The notes under the pieces were generated by a model. It was not told where the DNA came from. It searched no databases and saw only the letters and a list, made by a program, of their open reading frames with translations. Source: Oscheius tipulae (Eukaryota; Nematoda; Chromadorea; Rhabditida; Rhabditidae). From it: 64,000 nt of DNA. The position numbers and the translations under genes are program-made. Of the stretch, positions 48,367-60,545 are shown one piece after another (position 1 is the stretch's first letter; every line of letters begins with the position of its first letter). Location: the NCBI GenBank assembly GCA_037178975.1, contig JASJZH010000004.1, forward strand, positions 8,246,001 through 8,310,000. Reading direction: 5' to 3'.

Positions 48367-49891
48367 TTATTTCAGTTTGCTACGTTTCACATGGGCCGTT
48401 TCCCAATCTCTTGACAGCTGATTAAAGTAGACATCCTGTTGCTGTGTACCCTAAAAACCAACTCACTAGAAATTGCAGATGAAACACTCACCAAGTAACC
48501 CGATTCCACATTCACAGGTGTAACACCGTTAGAAGTTATCAACTTTCCGAGACTTCCCATGCCGATCAGGTCCAAGATTCGAAGTACTTCCTTTTGCCAC
48601 AACTTATTGTAGTACAAGGCTACTGGAGGACAAACAAGGCCATATCTGGAATTTTTTTCAACGGAATCTGAATTCAAAACTTACAATAAAATGACTTGAT
48701 CTAATGCTAGAGATGACATATTCAAGATGTGTGGACCGTCACCGGTTATGTATTCCGGAGCCATGAGGCACAGTCCCATGGCAATGTTGAAAAACACGAT
48801 GACTACTAGGAGAACACGCAATAGTTCCCAGCTTCGATAGTTTTCTTCTTGTTGATAGCGCCAGCTGAGGACGCCCTCCAGAATGTGAGAGCCTTCGTAG
48901 CATCTCTTTTTGGAGTACTTGTAGGCTATGAGAGTTACCTAGAAAAGTGTAAATAATGTGTGAAAAAACAAGCTTACTCCGAAATCGAGAAGGTTGACAA
49001 TGTTGAGTGCCATTGCTAATGTGGAGACGTCTAGAATTCCTGGAAAACGTTGCTTTGTTTCTGATCATGCTAATCGCTCATACGGTCTCGGTAACTATGA
49101 AAACTTGCATCCTTACCGCTTCAAGCGCTTCCCAAGTACCGTTTCAGCAGAGCTTCGGCCGGACACGTAATCGTATAACAAGAGTTCAGCCGTACCCTCT
49201 TTAGATTTTTCAAGTCGTAATTTGGGGACACAATAGTCTTTTTATTTTTCTTCGAAGTCTGCCAGATGACTAGCAACAGCTCTAGTCTAACTCACTTTGA
49301 TACATTATCCATGTACAAAGACCGCTGGCGACATAGGTCATTGGGATAATTGTTGCTGGAATCCAAAATCTTCGTCTCGTCTCGTAATTTTTGACCCACA
49401 CCGTCGCTAACACCCTAATATTGGATTTTCCCATTTGTGTAATTTGTGATTACCTTTCAAAAATAACCCCGGTGTAGACAACAAGACATGTTAGTGTACA
49501 CACGGTGCGTATTAAGATGCAGAGATCGAAGACAGGTGTTCCGAGGAGGTTTTCTGGAATTCTTGAATAAAAATAAACAAAAATGACCAACCTCCACCAA
49601 AATTCAACTGCGACGTGATAAGATAGACTTTGGACAGTAAGGATGCAGTATATTGCGCACAGAAATTGACGAAAATCCAAGACAAGTTCAGATGATATTG
49701 TGTCGTGGCAAAGAGAAGATATACGGCAAAAAACATACTGAATAGGCTGAAAAAGACATCACATAAAGAAAATTTCAAATGTACCTGACGATTACAAAAA
49801 CCAGTTCAATCTTCATAATGGCTCTTACAATCAAACCGATCCCATGTTCATCCACAGAGGTCATGTTAATGAAGGCGAAATATTGCATCAT
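48367..49891 (-). CDS. serpentine chemoreceptor, SRE class
   Basis: Eight exons (49785-49891, 49661-49746, 49454-49607, 49296-49414, 48978-49039, 48685-48938, 48492-48645, 48367-48450) give 339 aa. SRE landmarks: TQYHLNLSWIFVNF (the H-x-N-L after TM1), YSRIPENLLG, VIFERVLATVWVKNYETRR (ER-x-x-AT and YE), EGVLSWRYQQEENYRSWELL and the C-terminal FNQLSRDWE. It should be a sensory GPCR of unknown ligand. The ATG follows TTCTTCTAGA, a plausible trans-splice acceptor, and gives the expected short N-terminus. Open stretches further upstream (50086-50268) could be read as extra 5' exons but do not resemble SRE, and I left them out. Confidence 0.88.
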
Positions 49892-51829
49892 TCTAGAAGA
49901 AATGGAAAATTTAAATTTGAAACTGAAAACCAGAGTGGAGCGAATTGAAAACACGAGCTGAAACAACAGTACAACTTGCTCAACCACTTTGTGGACGAGA
50001 CTACAGGACATTCTCCAGGAAGTAATCATAACAAAAGGAAATGAACGAGCGATAAATTGTGGCGAGCAGTCATGATCCTTATTACCTTCTGATACTCGCT
50101 GTGTTGCTCAATGAAAATACGGAGACAGAGAAACTAATTGGATTGAGGGAATATAGTTAGATTACGGCAATGTACTTCGGTGAAAACTTGAACAAGTTCT
50201 ATTGCACAAATAGGCATAGTTAGCAACCAGTTGAATCCAAGCATATGGAAGTGGCGATCGTCCCACATGTACTGTCTCGGCTTGTTAAAAGACCGGGTGT
50301 CCGAATTTTTTGTATGAATTTTTAAATAACAAACTGCCATACGTTTGGAAAAGAATGGTGAGCGACGGCGTACTACAGCTAGTTTGTTTCGAACGGGATA
50401 GATCCACAAGACATAGAACAATGCTGTGCTTTGACTTTTTATGGGGTGATCGATTTCGCTCAGTTGCAGAGCTAATTCAATTTTCGTTCACAACTTTGCA
50501 AAAGTTGCTGATAATTTTAAGGGATGTCGCGAATTTTGTAGCGACTGAACTTCTGACAAGGCTATTTGGGGCCTTTTCTAAGTACTCGTGTGCCACCCGC
50601 TTCCTGCAAACATTAGCCGAATTAGCGTGGGGGTGTGCTTTTGCGAAAAGGAGAGTTGTCAAATTGGTGGCAATTTTTTTAATGGAAAAGTAACAGATTC
50701 AAGAAACTTAGCTGCGTGCCAATTTGCGAAGATAATTCTGGACCTGGTCTCTGCATTAGCAGTAAACATCCAGAAAACGGGCAAGAAATAAAAGGAGCTT
50801 GTCGATGAGACTGAAGTTTGAAATTGTTTTAGGGATCATGTTTCAAACAGCAGACAGGATGCAGAACTAGTGATCCATGGAAAAATGCTGTTTTTGAAAG
50901 CAAGACTTGAGAGAGTAGGCAGAAACATCGTTATTATGGACACGGGGGATTAATTTGATTAATCTCCAGGTTTCATCTTATAAAAAAGATTTAATGATGC
51001 CAATAAACCTCAAAAATTAGAGACCAAAAAGAAGGAACTCCCTGATAAGACTGGGTCGGAATTCTCATTTCTTCTGTCTGCCTAAAAACTCGAATTTTTG
51101 ATTCGTGTGCGAACGGATTGAATTCGGGATGTGGGAGCCGGTCTAGAGTGAACACGGCGGAAGAAAATTGCACGGAACATTAGGGACAACAATTTGCTGC
51201 CCCACGTAATCTATTGGCTATTTGAAGAAGTTGAAAGCTGCAGCTAGCAAGAATTGTGTCTAGATTAAACCTGCCCGCTCTTAGAAGGCAACAAATTGAT
51301 TTCTAGACGAGCCACCTTTGTTCTTAATTGCCTTATTTCGACAATGACGAGGAAAGAAAACACTGCTTCATTCTCGTTTTATTCACACACATGTTTGCGG
51401 AAAAGAAAACCAGTAGAAAAAAAACGATGAGTTATTTACACACCGCTCTCGGTTTGCTGTAAGAAATGTCGGTAATAGTTCGGCAGGTGGCCCCGTTCAT
51501 TCAAACGGGATTTCGCGCACTTTCTCTTTTTGGCGAGTTTTGAATTTTCTTCACGATTTTGATATTCTCCCTTGTTCTTCATCATTTTCTGTTAGGATCT
51601 AACGTTTTCTCCTCTCCAAAATAATATTCCGAGGCAAAATAGAGAACGCACCAAAAACACCAAAGATAGAGAGACCAAGGGACAGAGAGACAGATTGTGC
51701 TTTTAGATTGCAATGGTATACAGATTAAAGTGAAAAGACATCGTTTGAATAATTACTTCCGACAGACCCAGGGTAGTGTATAGACTTATCCGAATAGTTT
51801 CCATGGATTAAGGTCCCTGGCTCTTTGGA
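49892..51829. other. intergenic, no gene supported
   Basis: A 111-codon plus-strand frame from ATG 50358 and a minus-strand stretch coding MLGFNWLLTMPICAIELVQ at about 50190-50250 are open, but I found no consistent gene model. The rest shows nothing. Confidence 0.4.
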
Positions 51830-52036
51830 ATGTACTCTCGCAGTACAAATGAATGTAGAGTCTTCTGGGTCGAGGACCGTACGGCTGCGACTCTGATCCC
51901 GATAATCAAGAAGCGAATTGCTCCGGGAAGCATTATCTACTCCGATGAATGGAAGCCATACCGTCAGACTGTTCATCACGGCTACGTCCACCGAGCCGTG
52001 AACCATTCCCAGAATTTACGCGATACCAATACTTCT
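51830..52036 (+). pseudogene. fragment of a Merlin/IS1595-type transposase
   Basis: The frame VFWVEDRTAATLIPIIKK, IAPGSIIYSDEWKPYRQ and GYVHRAVNHSQNL matches the middle of the ISXO2-like transposase domain (IS1595/Merlin superfamily). SDEWK holds the second catalytic Asp. The first Asp region and the final Glu region (normally after VNHS...F) are not recognisable, and no terminal inverted repeats were found nearby. It is either a dead transposon scrap or a domesticated fragment; such ISXO2 scraps are common in nematode genomes. Confidence 0.7.
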
Positions 52037-52391
52037 ATTATCCTCCTACTGTTTTTGATTTAAAAAAATGCAGAAAAAATAGGAGAGAAGGCGGAAAACA
52101 CCAAAAAAATGATGAAGAACAGTGGAGAATATCAAGATCGTGTCCAGCGAAATCGTGAAACCGAAATGTCCAGTTGAAACTTCGTGTGCACAAGTACAAA
52201 AGACACTGATTCACCCGCGTGACCGTTTTGTTGATTTACTTTGCACCATTTAGACTCCAATAGTGTGGTGTTGCAACAACTCTACAGCAAAAACTGTTTC
52301 GAAGGACACCGTTCATGCTCAAAAAACTTATATTTATCTGGTAAAGTTTCTATCCGAATTAACGGCAGAGATCCTTGGAGAGCTCAGCGAG

Positions 52392-52604
52392 TCAAGCTCC
52401 TGGGGGTCTTGCGACGCCGACCGTTGCGGAGACTAACCACTTTTTCTGGGGCTTTTTCTTTCCATGCAAATAATGTAAAGCGATTACTCGAAGAAAGATC
52501 CCTGCGGCAATGCATCCCAGAACTGCATACTGCTGTCGAACAGGTTGAGCTGTATAAATTCGCAGAACATTAAAAGCTCGTAAAGCAGCGACGAATGACA
52601 CCGA
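52392..52604 (-). other. ORF resembling a small membrane protein, no start
   Basis: An open frame after an acceptor-like AAATTAG at 52605 reads ALRAFNVLRIYTAQPVR, then a hydrophobic YAVLGCIAAGIFLRVIALH and a basic HGKKKPQKKW. The layout (basic amphipathic N-part, one TM, basic end) is that of small inner-mitochondrial-membrane proteins, but I do not recognise the family. There is no ATG in frame and no convincing upstream exon, and all three frames are fairly open here. Could be an exon of a missed gene, a relic, or chance. Confidence 0.25.
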
Positions 52605-52696
52605 CTAATTTTTTTATTACAGCAAAAATGTCGGTCTCATATCTCACTGCATCATTGAAGCTACTGTGAAACGTGGACAGCAGTCTTCTTTTTGAA

Positions 52697-52875
52697 CTAG
52701 CAGCTGCAAAAGTCCCTATTCAGTACAATTAGCACGATTCCTCCTGCAGCACCAAATATTGAAATATCAATGGTTAGAATGAGCTGAAACAATATATTCT
52801 GAATCAGCTTAAAAAGAATATATCTGCTGCAACTGCAGCCGGAACCAGCACGAAGACGAGTTTTCCTATTCTCAT
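52697..52875 (-). CDS. possible hydrophobic micropeptide
   Basis: Two exons (52846-52875, 52697-52783) around a 62-bp GT...TTTCAG intron encode 38 aa: MRIGKLVFVLLILTIDI, then a glycine-containing hydrophobic stretch and the end RDFCSC. A TATA-like TTTAAATAAAG (52909-52919) sits about 35-44 nt upstream, the same spacing as in other small genes of this window. It is either a tiny membrane/secreted peptide or chance; the splice and promoter are the only support. Confidence 0.3.
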
Positions 52876-53022
52876 GAACCTTGTATGTCAGTGAAGGGCA
52901 CTTCTGTTCTTTATTTAAACGCCTTTTTTTCTAATTGTAACGTTTCAAGTTTTGAATGGAAACGTATTAAGAAAAAATTCATTGTACAGAATGTATAATT
53001 AGCAACATTTTCGAAACGTTGT

Positions 53023-55070
53023 TTAGCTCTTGTTCTTGTCACTGTGATAGCTACGAGCCATCTCTAATTGCTTCCGGGACTGCTTGAAAATGGCATCGAC
53101 TGGTCGAGAGGAATAGTCCACCTAATATATTTGTTTTCTAGGGTTTCAGCTAGGAACGTACCGGCATTCCATTATCATCCACACTGACTGGCACTCCTCG
53201 TTGACTCAAAAGGGATTTCATGTTCGACACGCATCGATTTAGGAGAGCGATCAGCTGAGTGTTGGGGCGCTAAAAGTGTTATTGAGGAGCTCCTAGATGA
53301 GGTTGGCAATTTCAACAAAGTGTTTCCTTACATCATCCGACACTTTCTGATGTGGCGGACACGTAACACTGGCTCCCTCTTTGCAAAACACTTCTGTGAA
53401 ATTCTTCTCTGAAAGCTCGAACAGATGAGGACTTGTGCTAATTTCAAGGGAAGAGGACGGCTAAAAAACAAAGTGGAATATTCTGCAATCTGCCCAACTA
53501 ACCGACGTATTATCTGATGATAGTTTCCTTTTCCGCGATTGCGTCATATCCGAGGGTGAAGACCGGCCGCTGACGGAATCGACCTGAACGCAAATGTGCA
53601 AATTTCCAGCAGAGAGGATTACATGTACGACGTCGATCGGGGTGTCACTGCGGGAAGAGTTTCTGTGAGTGTCGGTTATCTTGCCAGGCCCTTGAGGAGC
53701 TGGTTGGAATGACGGGGCCGTCGTCGGAATCACTAAAAGTTGTTTATCAACAAAGTCCCTCTTGAATAATACTGCCTACACGTTGAGAAACCTCTTATTT
53801 AGGAAAGAAACGTATGAAGGGCAGATTCTTTTCCACAACCGGAAAATGCGATAAGCCTAATCACTTGATTTCAGAGCTCCGCAAAGTTGTAGATTTCAGT
53901 TAGTTTTACGGCGTCAACATTGCCTATGCCGCCTCAAATCCTTCGAGAGCGTACGTGCACGCAACAATCCGGGATTTTACGGTCGCAAAATAGTCGTAGG
54001 AACCTTGCTCTATGTTGCAAACTTTTGGTCCCTATTTGATTGATCCCTTTTCATGTTCTTCCGCTACACTACTGTTTCCATCGCTGCACAACGCACAAAG
54101 CAAAGATCCCTCCGTTGTTGTTCCTTTTTGTCACCAAAACAAAGACCCGGAAAAGAGATCTGGCCAGTTCGTCAGCATTATTAGTTCCTAGTGAGTTGTA
54201 ACACAAAACACAAAGCTGCTCTTGGTTTCTCCCATTGGACGACATGACTAACGATATCCCGCAACTGTTCTCTGCTATTCAGCGAATGATCTTTGGCTAG
54301 TGCTGTCCTGGGAATAGACCTCGTTAGTCTTTTGATTTTCAGCGAACCTCACGTATAATACAATTTCACAGCCTATGAACCTTTTATAAAAAATAAAGTT
54401 ACCTGTGCGAGAAGTGGAAGGAAGACTTGTAAAGGCTGAGGTTGTGGTGACAGGATTCATTGTACGCTGGGGCACAAGTTGAGCAACTAAAAGCACAATT
54501 TTAGTCAAAATCTGAAAAATAGATACGCTGTGCCTGAATCAACGGATTCAACGAAGTCATTCCATTTGTGGGCGTGGTTGTAGTTGTGGGGATGATATGA
54601 GAGCTGGACGCACTTGGACCGTAGATCAGGTGTCGAAGAAGCTTTTGTCGTTCGATGAGCTGCGGCAGCAGTGGCAGATCCGGCTGAATTGGGGACTCTC
54701 TGTAAATATAATTTCAGTTAAAGCCTTAGCCTAGGATTTGAAATACCTGAGGATAATTTGTGAAAGTAGTTTCAAACGATCAACATCGTCCGACGGAACG
54801 GCCTGAGCCGGCAGAGCTCGTGGATGCTGAAAATATTTGATAAGAAGAGAGAGAGAGAGAGAGAGAGATAGATGCGCAATTTATGGATCAAAGCTCTTTT
54901 TCACTGTACGCGAAATCCTGTACAGTCCACTTATTTGCAGTGAACACGCGTTGCTTTTCAAAATGGTTGGTCCCCAAAATGAAAACTCCCTATCGTTCGA
55001 AGCTTGGCCTACTTACAGGTAGATTCAGTGGTAGAGCCCAGCTCTTCTGTAAATCAGGATGATACTCCAT
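53023..55070 (-). CDS. unrecognised conserved-looking protein, 303 aa
   Basis: Nine exons (55017-55070, 54747-54826, 54527-54699, 54403-54486, 53629-53732, 53503-53583, 53332-53460, 53162-53269, 53023-53121) sum to 912 nt with every phase closing. I do not recognise the family. N-terminal part: VDRLKLLSQIILR and LPQLIERQKLLRHLIYG, two Leu/Ile-rich helices. Middle: Ser/Thr/Pro-rich, low complexity, with SRKRKL as a probable nuclear signal. C-terminal part: TQLIALLNRCVSNMKSLLSQ then VDAIFKQSRKQLEMARSYH, helical. The layout suggests a nuclear adaptor or chromatin/transcription subunit, which is inference. The ATG follows ATTTTCAGAAGTATC, a plausible trans-splice acceptor. Intron 1 holds a GA microsatellite, and intron 4 (53733-54402) is 670 bp. 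Confidence 0.75.
54846..54868. repeat. GA dinucleotide microsatellite
   Basis: About 11.5 uninterrupted GA units inside intron 1 of the 303-aa gene. Confidence 0.9.
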
Positions 55071-55835
55071 GATACTTCTGAAAATTGATTATACGATTCG
55101 CTAAAACGATTGACAAGACTTAAAGAATTGGCAGCTCCTACTAATAATTTAGAAGAAGCTACCCTTCTAAAGCTATTTCTGGTTACTCGAGGTATGACAG
55201 CAACCAAGAAAACAGTGAGAATTTTGGAAAAGAGAACACCACTGTGCTACTGATTGGAAACACAGACCACATGGAAATCGTGATGCGTGATGCCAGGAGC
55301 GGAGACTAGGTTACTGTTGAAAAGGGGTGGAGTCAATATAGGGAGCAAGAGAACCTATTTTTCTAAAGTTATGTTAGGTACTAAAAACCTACTACTAGTC
55401 CGGTAGCTTACCGAGAAACAGTGCTAAAAGCAGTACTTGTAACTAAAAAACGTTCACTTCCTTCTTTCGAAAACTAACAATTGTGCTCAAGAAGTATTCA
55501 TGCTGCTGCGGCAATACCAATCAGAACGAAAACTATTTTCTGATTTGGCTCCGTATGAGAAAAACATCCAGGACATTCAAAATATCTTTTTGAAACGGGA
55601 CCGATCACACACATTATCGCTCGTAAACAATGACTAAGACTCATTTCATTACTGCAGAGCCCGGGCTGACAAACAGGTCTGTTTCCCACCTTTTTGATAC
55701 AAAGATCAGAAGTGAATCAACAGGAGCCTTCTCGTTTCATAAATAAAACAGCTTTTCACCTGCAGCAGTGATACATCTCCCATAAGCAATGAGAAGTTTC
55801 TAAATGCGGAAAAAGACTTGTTATCAATGCACTTA
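55071..55835. other. intergenic, no gene supported
   Basis: A minus-strand frame at 55498-55689 has six cysteines and a hydrophobic end but no ATG and no splice partner. Nothing else seen. Confidence 0.4.
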
Positions 55836-56171
55836 TCAACCAAGTTTTCGAGCTTTGATGTTTGCCAGAGATCCGTTGAGATTGAGTGCGTGCGCTATTT
55901 CACATTGCTCTAGAACCTGATTAACTGTTAGGCTACAGTAATCCTTTAAAGAGAAAAAGAAGCGGCAGATATCAGAAGGCGGAGGTTCCACCAGCCTCTC
56001 ACGAGGATTACGATAAGACGCTGCTTGATCATTACCGTAGTCCAGGAAAATCCGAACCTGTACCGGGGAAATCCCGTAGCTAGAGCCCACGAACAGAAAA
56101 AACGGAGCAGTTTCAAGCAACGGAAGTACATGACACCTGTACCCAGGCTTGATTAAACTTAGAAAACCCAC
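55836..56171 (-). other. ORF with Tudor-like segment
   Basis: The frame encodes VQVRIFLDYGNDQAASYR, resembling the V-x-V-x-F-x-DYGN core of Tudor domains, then SLKDYCSLTVNQVLEQCEIA and a stop. It has no credible start; upstream ORFs at 56113-56448 and 56477-56686 look partly protein-like (LQLEALWGVALIDF) but I could not join them. It may be the last exon of a missed gene or a remnant. Confidence 0.25.
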
Positions 56172-59100
56172 GCTCCGGCGGAAAGATCAGAATATCACGG
56201 CTTTTGACTTTTGCTTTACAATGTAATTGAATCAGTACAATCAAATAAGGGTAATTGGTGAGAAGAAACAAAACGAAATATTTTCGAAAAGTCCAGGACA
56301 CCAACGTTTGCAACCAGTTGTGTTTCGCCAGAATGCCGCATCGGGACAGTTTAGAGACTGTCTGGAAAGATCTAATATTTGTGGGAAACGAAACGCAAGC
56401 CATGGGTAATAGATGCAGACGGAATGATACCAGTTCGTTTTCAATCAAAAGGAGAGTAAAAAGATGAATACATCGGTCACGGTTTCCATTTACTGTAACC
56501 TCGCTTAAAATCTATCAACGCAACACCCCAAAGAGCTTCCAACTGTAGATATGTTTGGAAAACTGTATCATGATAAACTATCATCTGTCGCAAATCTTCC
56601 CCGCTACAGTAGCCTTTAAACTTGTTGATGATTCCTACAACCCAAAACAGTTTTGAACAGATTTGACCAGCAGTTACAGTAGCCACTCACATTATCATAA
56701 GCCTGCCGATTGCCTCAACTAATTACGAAGAGGTGTATACTGCTACTCACATGCCGTGTTATACGTTAGCTAGTAATAAACTTATCAACAGTCCATCATA
56801 GGACTGTTTACAGAAATCCGTGATTCACTTGTTTTCCACATATCTTGTGATATGTCTACGATAGCTGACCACATTTTGACAGACAAATATTTCCGAAATA
56901 TCACCCAGGTTTGGTCCAGTGCATAAGTGTTCAGGAGGACAAAAGACTAATTACAGAGAGGTGGATTCCTGCGCAGTGATTATTTGAGAAAACTGAGGTT
57001 CTCTCACCGTAAAGAGATTAAACGGTCTATTGAACTTGGTCACGACTCACCGGGAGGGAAGGACAAAGATTGGGTACAGAGCACGAACCTCTGTGGTGTT
57101 TGTTCGTCGGGAAGCCAATAGACTCTTTGATCTATGAATGTCTAAGAGTCCAAAAAAAGCAGTCTGTATCATTGATTTCTCATTCCAGGAAGCTATATAT
57201 GTGAATTGACAAAGAGCACAAAATTCGGAAAACAAGACTCAAAACGGGCTACGTAGGCAAAAGAGTGAATCAGACTGTTACCCGTTATTCAAAAGGAGGA
57301 CGGATAACACTACGTCCCTAATTCTAATTCGAGAGGAGGACGAGCTTTAAGGAGATTTTGTTCACAAGACTATAAGAGATCTTTGGAGCGTGGAAGGGAG
57401 TTTCTAATAAGCTGTGAGAGTATCTAGGAAGAGGATCTTGTACAAAATTAGCCCACTATATTTTCGATATTCGAGCAAAAATATCAAAAGAACTCGGAAA
57501 TGTTACGGATTCGAGCGTTATTTGAGCTTTAAGGTCGATAGTTAAATGGCAGTCACTTTCTCCGCTACGATGTTAGATCGTTTCGAAAATACCGCTAGGG
57601 TCTGGGCGATAGATCTTGGACGAAGGGTCACAAGACACAAGACACTCTTTTCTTTCACGCTCGCCCTGCAAAGAAAGAAACTGTATCGTTTAGCTTTTTA
57701 TGGCTTCGCTTTCCTGTTCGTAAAAACCCTTTATCGAAAGTTCGGTTTTCCTCGGAAATATACGTACGAAAAGTACAGCGGATATGACAAGGGATGTACT
57801 CAGCCGTACAGGCTCGTGCATGGAATAGCACCTGTTCTATTGCTTACACGGTTGTTACAAATAAGGTAACACACAGAGCACAAAGAACGTTCAGTCTCTC
57901 AATTACGACAGAGACTAGAACAGAATCCTAGAATAGACTGGTTAATCAGACATGTCTCTCAGAGAGCGTAAAAAATTACATCAAAAGGGCGAAAATTCAA
58001 CCGTGTTATTCCGGAAAAGGTGACATAATGCAGAGATCACAAGCGCGAGAGGGAAGCAGGCCGGGAAGTGAAAGAGACTTGCATACTGGATTGGGGTGTG
58101 GTAAGCGCCTTATCTTTTAGAAGACGGAAACTGGTATGGATATCGGTAACAGAAACTGAATAGGGACGGATTCAGGAAAAGAATGCAACAGTTCATAAAG
58201 ATGAAACATGTCTTGATCTGATTACTCGGACAAATAAGACTGGGATAAGAAGATGGGCGACGGATATGAGGAGCAAAGTACAGAGAGCAGATTGGCTCAA
58301 ACACTTTTTGTGGAACATGTTCAGAAGGATGTGTCTAGCAGATAAATTCTGAGCTGATGCAATTAACAAACTTTTCTCCACTAATGAGGTGCAACTGCGT
58401 CTGTTTTTGGCTCTGTATCTAGGCAGCGAGCATGGTACAGTATATTTTCATACAGACGACAGGCTGACAGGGAACATGACAGAAACTTTCCAAAGCCGAC
58501 TCGAGTACGATCTGGGCGGGATGGGACGGCGGATAATGAAAAAAGAAGTGACCGACGATTCTGTGAACCCTGATGACACCAGAGTACAAAGGTCAAACTT
58601 CAGTTTGGTTCAGCCCTCTCTGTGAGTCGATCCTTTGAAAAATGTCTGTGATTTACTGAAGACTTTGAACCGCTACATCAGGTATTCCAAGACACAATAC
58701 GATTTCTCAGGATCTCTGCAAACTTTCCTCTCCCATATCGCCGCGGTTCCGTAATTCAATAGCTTTCGCCCTCGGAAAATGAAAGATTCAAAGGATCAAA
58801 AACCTCTCAGTTCCTTCTACCAGGCAAAGAAAGTAGAACCTGCTTCTCCTTTTCCGCAGCCGTTTCCACATCGCAGAGACTTTATTTCTACGACATCGCG
58901 TGGGTACAGATGAGATCTAAGATAGCGGGCAGATATCTGCCCCTATTATCAGTTCCTGGTTGCACTATATGTTGTGGCCGAAAAGGTCAAAGGACCATCA
59001 GTAAGAGACATTTTTGCAGCAACAGGAAAAGTAGGCGAGTCCGGAGCGCCGAGTGCAAATAACTGGTCGACGATCGGTCCCCTCTTGGCTGAGGTTCAAA

Positions 59101-59672
59101 AGACCAAATTAAAAGCTGAAGGATTAGGAGGGCGTCACGCAAAGTTCGCGACAGCATACTTACGACCGGTAATCAGAGTCTTGCAGAGGATCGAAATAGG
59201 TTTTATGATCCAATTTACCGGAAATAGTAACAAATAAATTTAAACTGAGGGCGAGCGGGGGCAGGTGGATAAAGATCCATTTGGCTATTTCGGCCTGGAG
59301 TAAAAATCGCTGTAAACTTCCGTGTTGTTTTCCAGGCAGAGCTTCTTACAAAGTTATTCAGAAACCTCCAGAATTGCAAAAAAAAAATCAGGGACCGGAG
59401 GCCGAGGTGAACAAAATGCATCTAATGGACTCGAGGGATCAGTGAAAGTTCAACATCAGGGGGATAACGAACATAAATCAGAAAGTGCTTGTTGCGACAT
59501 AAGCTGGACCCTTTTGATCACCAAGCAGACTTCTTTTTGGTAGTTGGATTTCCACAGGCTGAGAGAGTATATTTGGCTAGTCAGTTGCTTCAATTAGAAA
59601 TTTGGAGGCCAATGAGAGAGATAGAAATAGTGTAAACTTGTATTGATCACGGTAACCTCGTCGAATAGGATT

Positions 59673-59722
59673 GCATTTCGTTGCAGACAAGGAACGGTAG
59701 ATCTTTGTCTGCAACGAAATGC
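59673..59722. repeat. 18-bp perfect inverted repeat (hairpin)
   Basis: GCATTTCGTTGCAGACAA at 59673-59690 is the exact reverse complement of 59705-59722, with a 14-nt loop. No flanking target duplication or transposon is recognised. Confidence 0.85.
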
Positions 59723-60289
59723 TCCCCATTAGCCCTGAATCCCAAAGTTATTGCTTTGTTCAAGTTTTCCAACAAAAGAGGATGATCGTTGATTCTTTGA
59801 TTCTTTTCTAAAACCAAAGTTTGCACAAGGAGAAAGAAAGAGCAGTTGAGCACCGATAAGGACATAATCAAACAGTCCCTTCATACTCTTAGAGATTTGG
59901 ATAAAAGTCCAGAAAAGCTTACGAGATTGCCTAAAAACTCAGCGACAGGAAAATGTTGGACGTACTAACAGAACAGATTAATCAAATTATTCGCTAAAAT
60001 TATCATTCAAAAACACAACGTTCACAATGTTCTGGTCTTTTGGTAAATAAGAGCCGAATGTGGATTTCTATTTGAGCAAATGTTGGCTCCTATATGCCTG
60101 ATTTCCCATGGTCGGCTGTGTGTTTTGGTCTTTTGATCCCTTCTGGTGGGATCGAGAAAGAAAGAAGACCATAATCGCCAGGTACGGGTTAATTGAGGGT
60201 GAAAGAAGGAATAAGTCAGAGAACCGGACGGGGAGGAACAAAAGGGTCACATGAAGGGAACTGAGAGATAGGATAGCGTCATCTCTCTC

Positions 60290-60545
60290 CCCTACCCCCT
60301 CGAGTGACTTGCGGAGCGCGAGGCTGCAGCGATCTTTGCGTCGCCAGAATTGATCGCTAGCGACAACAAGGACCCGATCTCTGTGACAAAGACACGTAGG
60401 CGAAACGAGTGCGCCGATGCCAGAGAGGCGAAAGAAGGGCGGTCGTTTGCCCGCGGAGACCAAAGGATCAAAGCACTGAGAGGAGCTCGCTCGCTTCGTA
60501 CACGAGCACTCCGCATGAATACGAAGGATTCGAGGCGTTTGTGAC
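60290..60545. other. CpG- and GC-rich block
   Basis: The 240 bases from 60301 to 60540 contain about 28 CpG dinucleotides, well above the surroundings. Long frames on the minus strand here are explained by composition. It could be a promoter-like or conserved non-coding element; no function is shown. Confidence 0.5.

Noticed and set aside
50355-50693. 111-codon hydrophobic ORF on the plus strand
   Set aside because: No signal peptide, no homology pattern and no intron boundaries; overlaps open frames on the other strand.
57546-57869. 107-codon ORF starting with ATG
   Set aside because: Basic, low-complexity-looking product without motif or promoter. One long frame is expected by chance in a region this size.
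58974-59237. 87-codon ORF on the plus strand
   Set aside because: Starts with a non-ATG codon and has no motif or splice partner.
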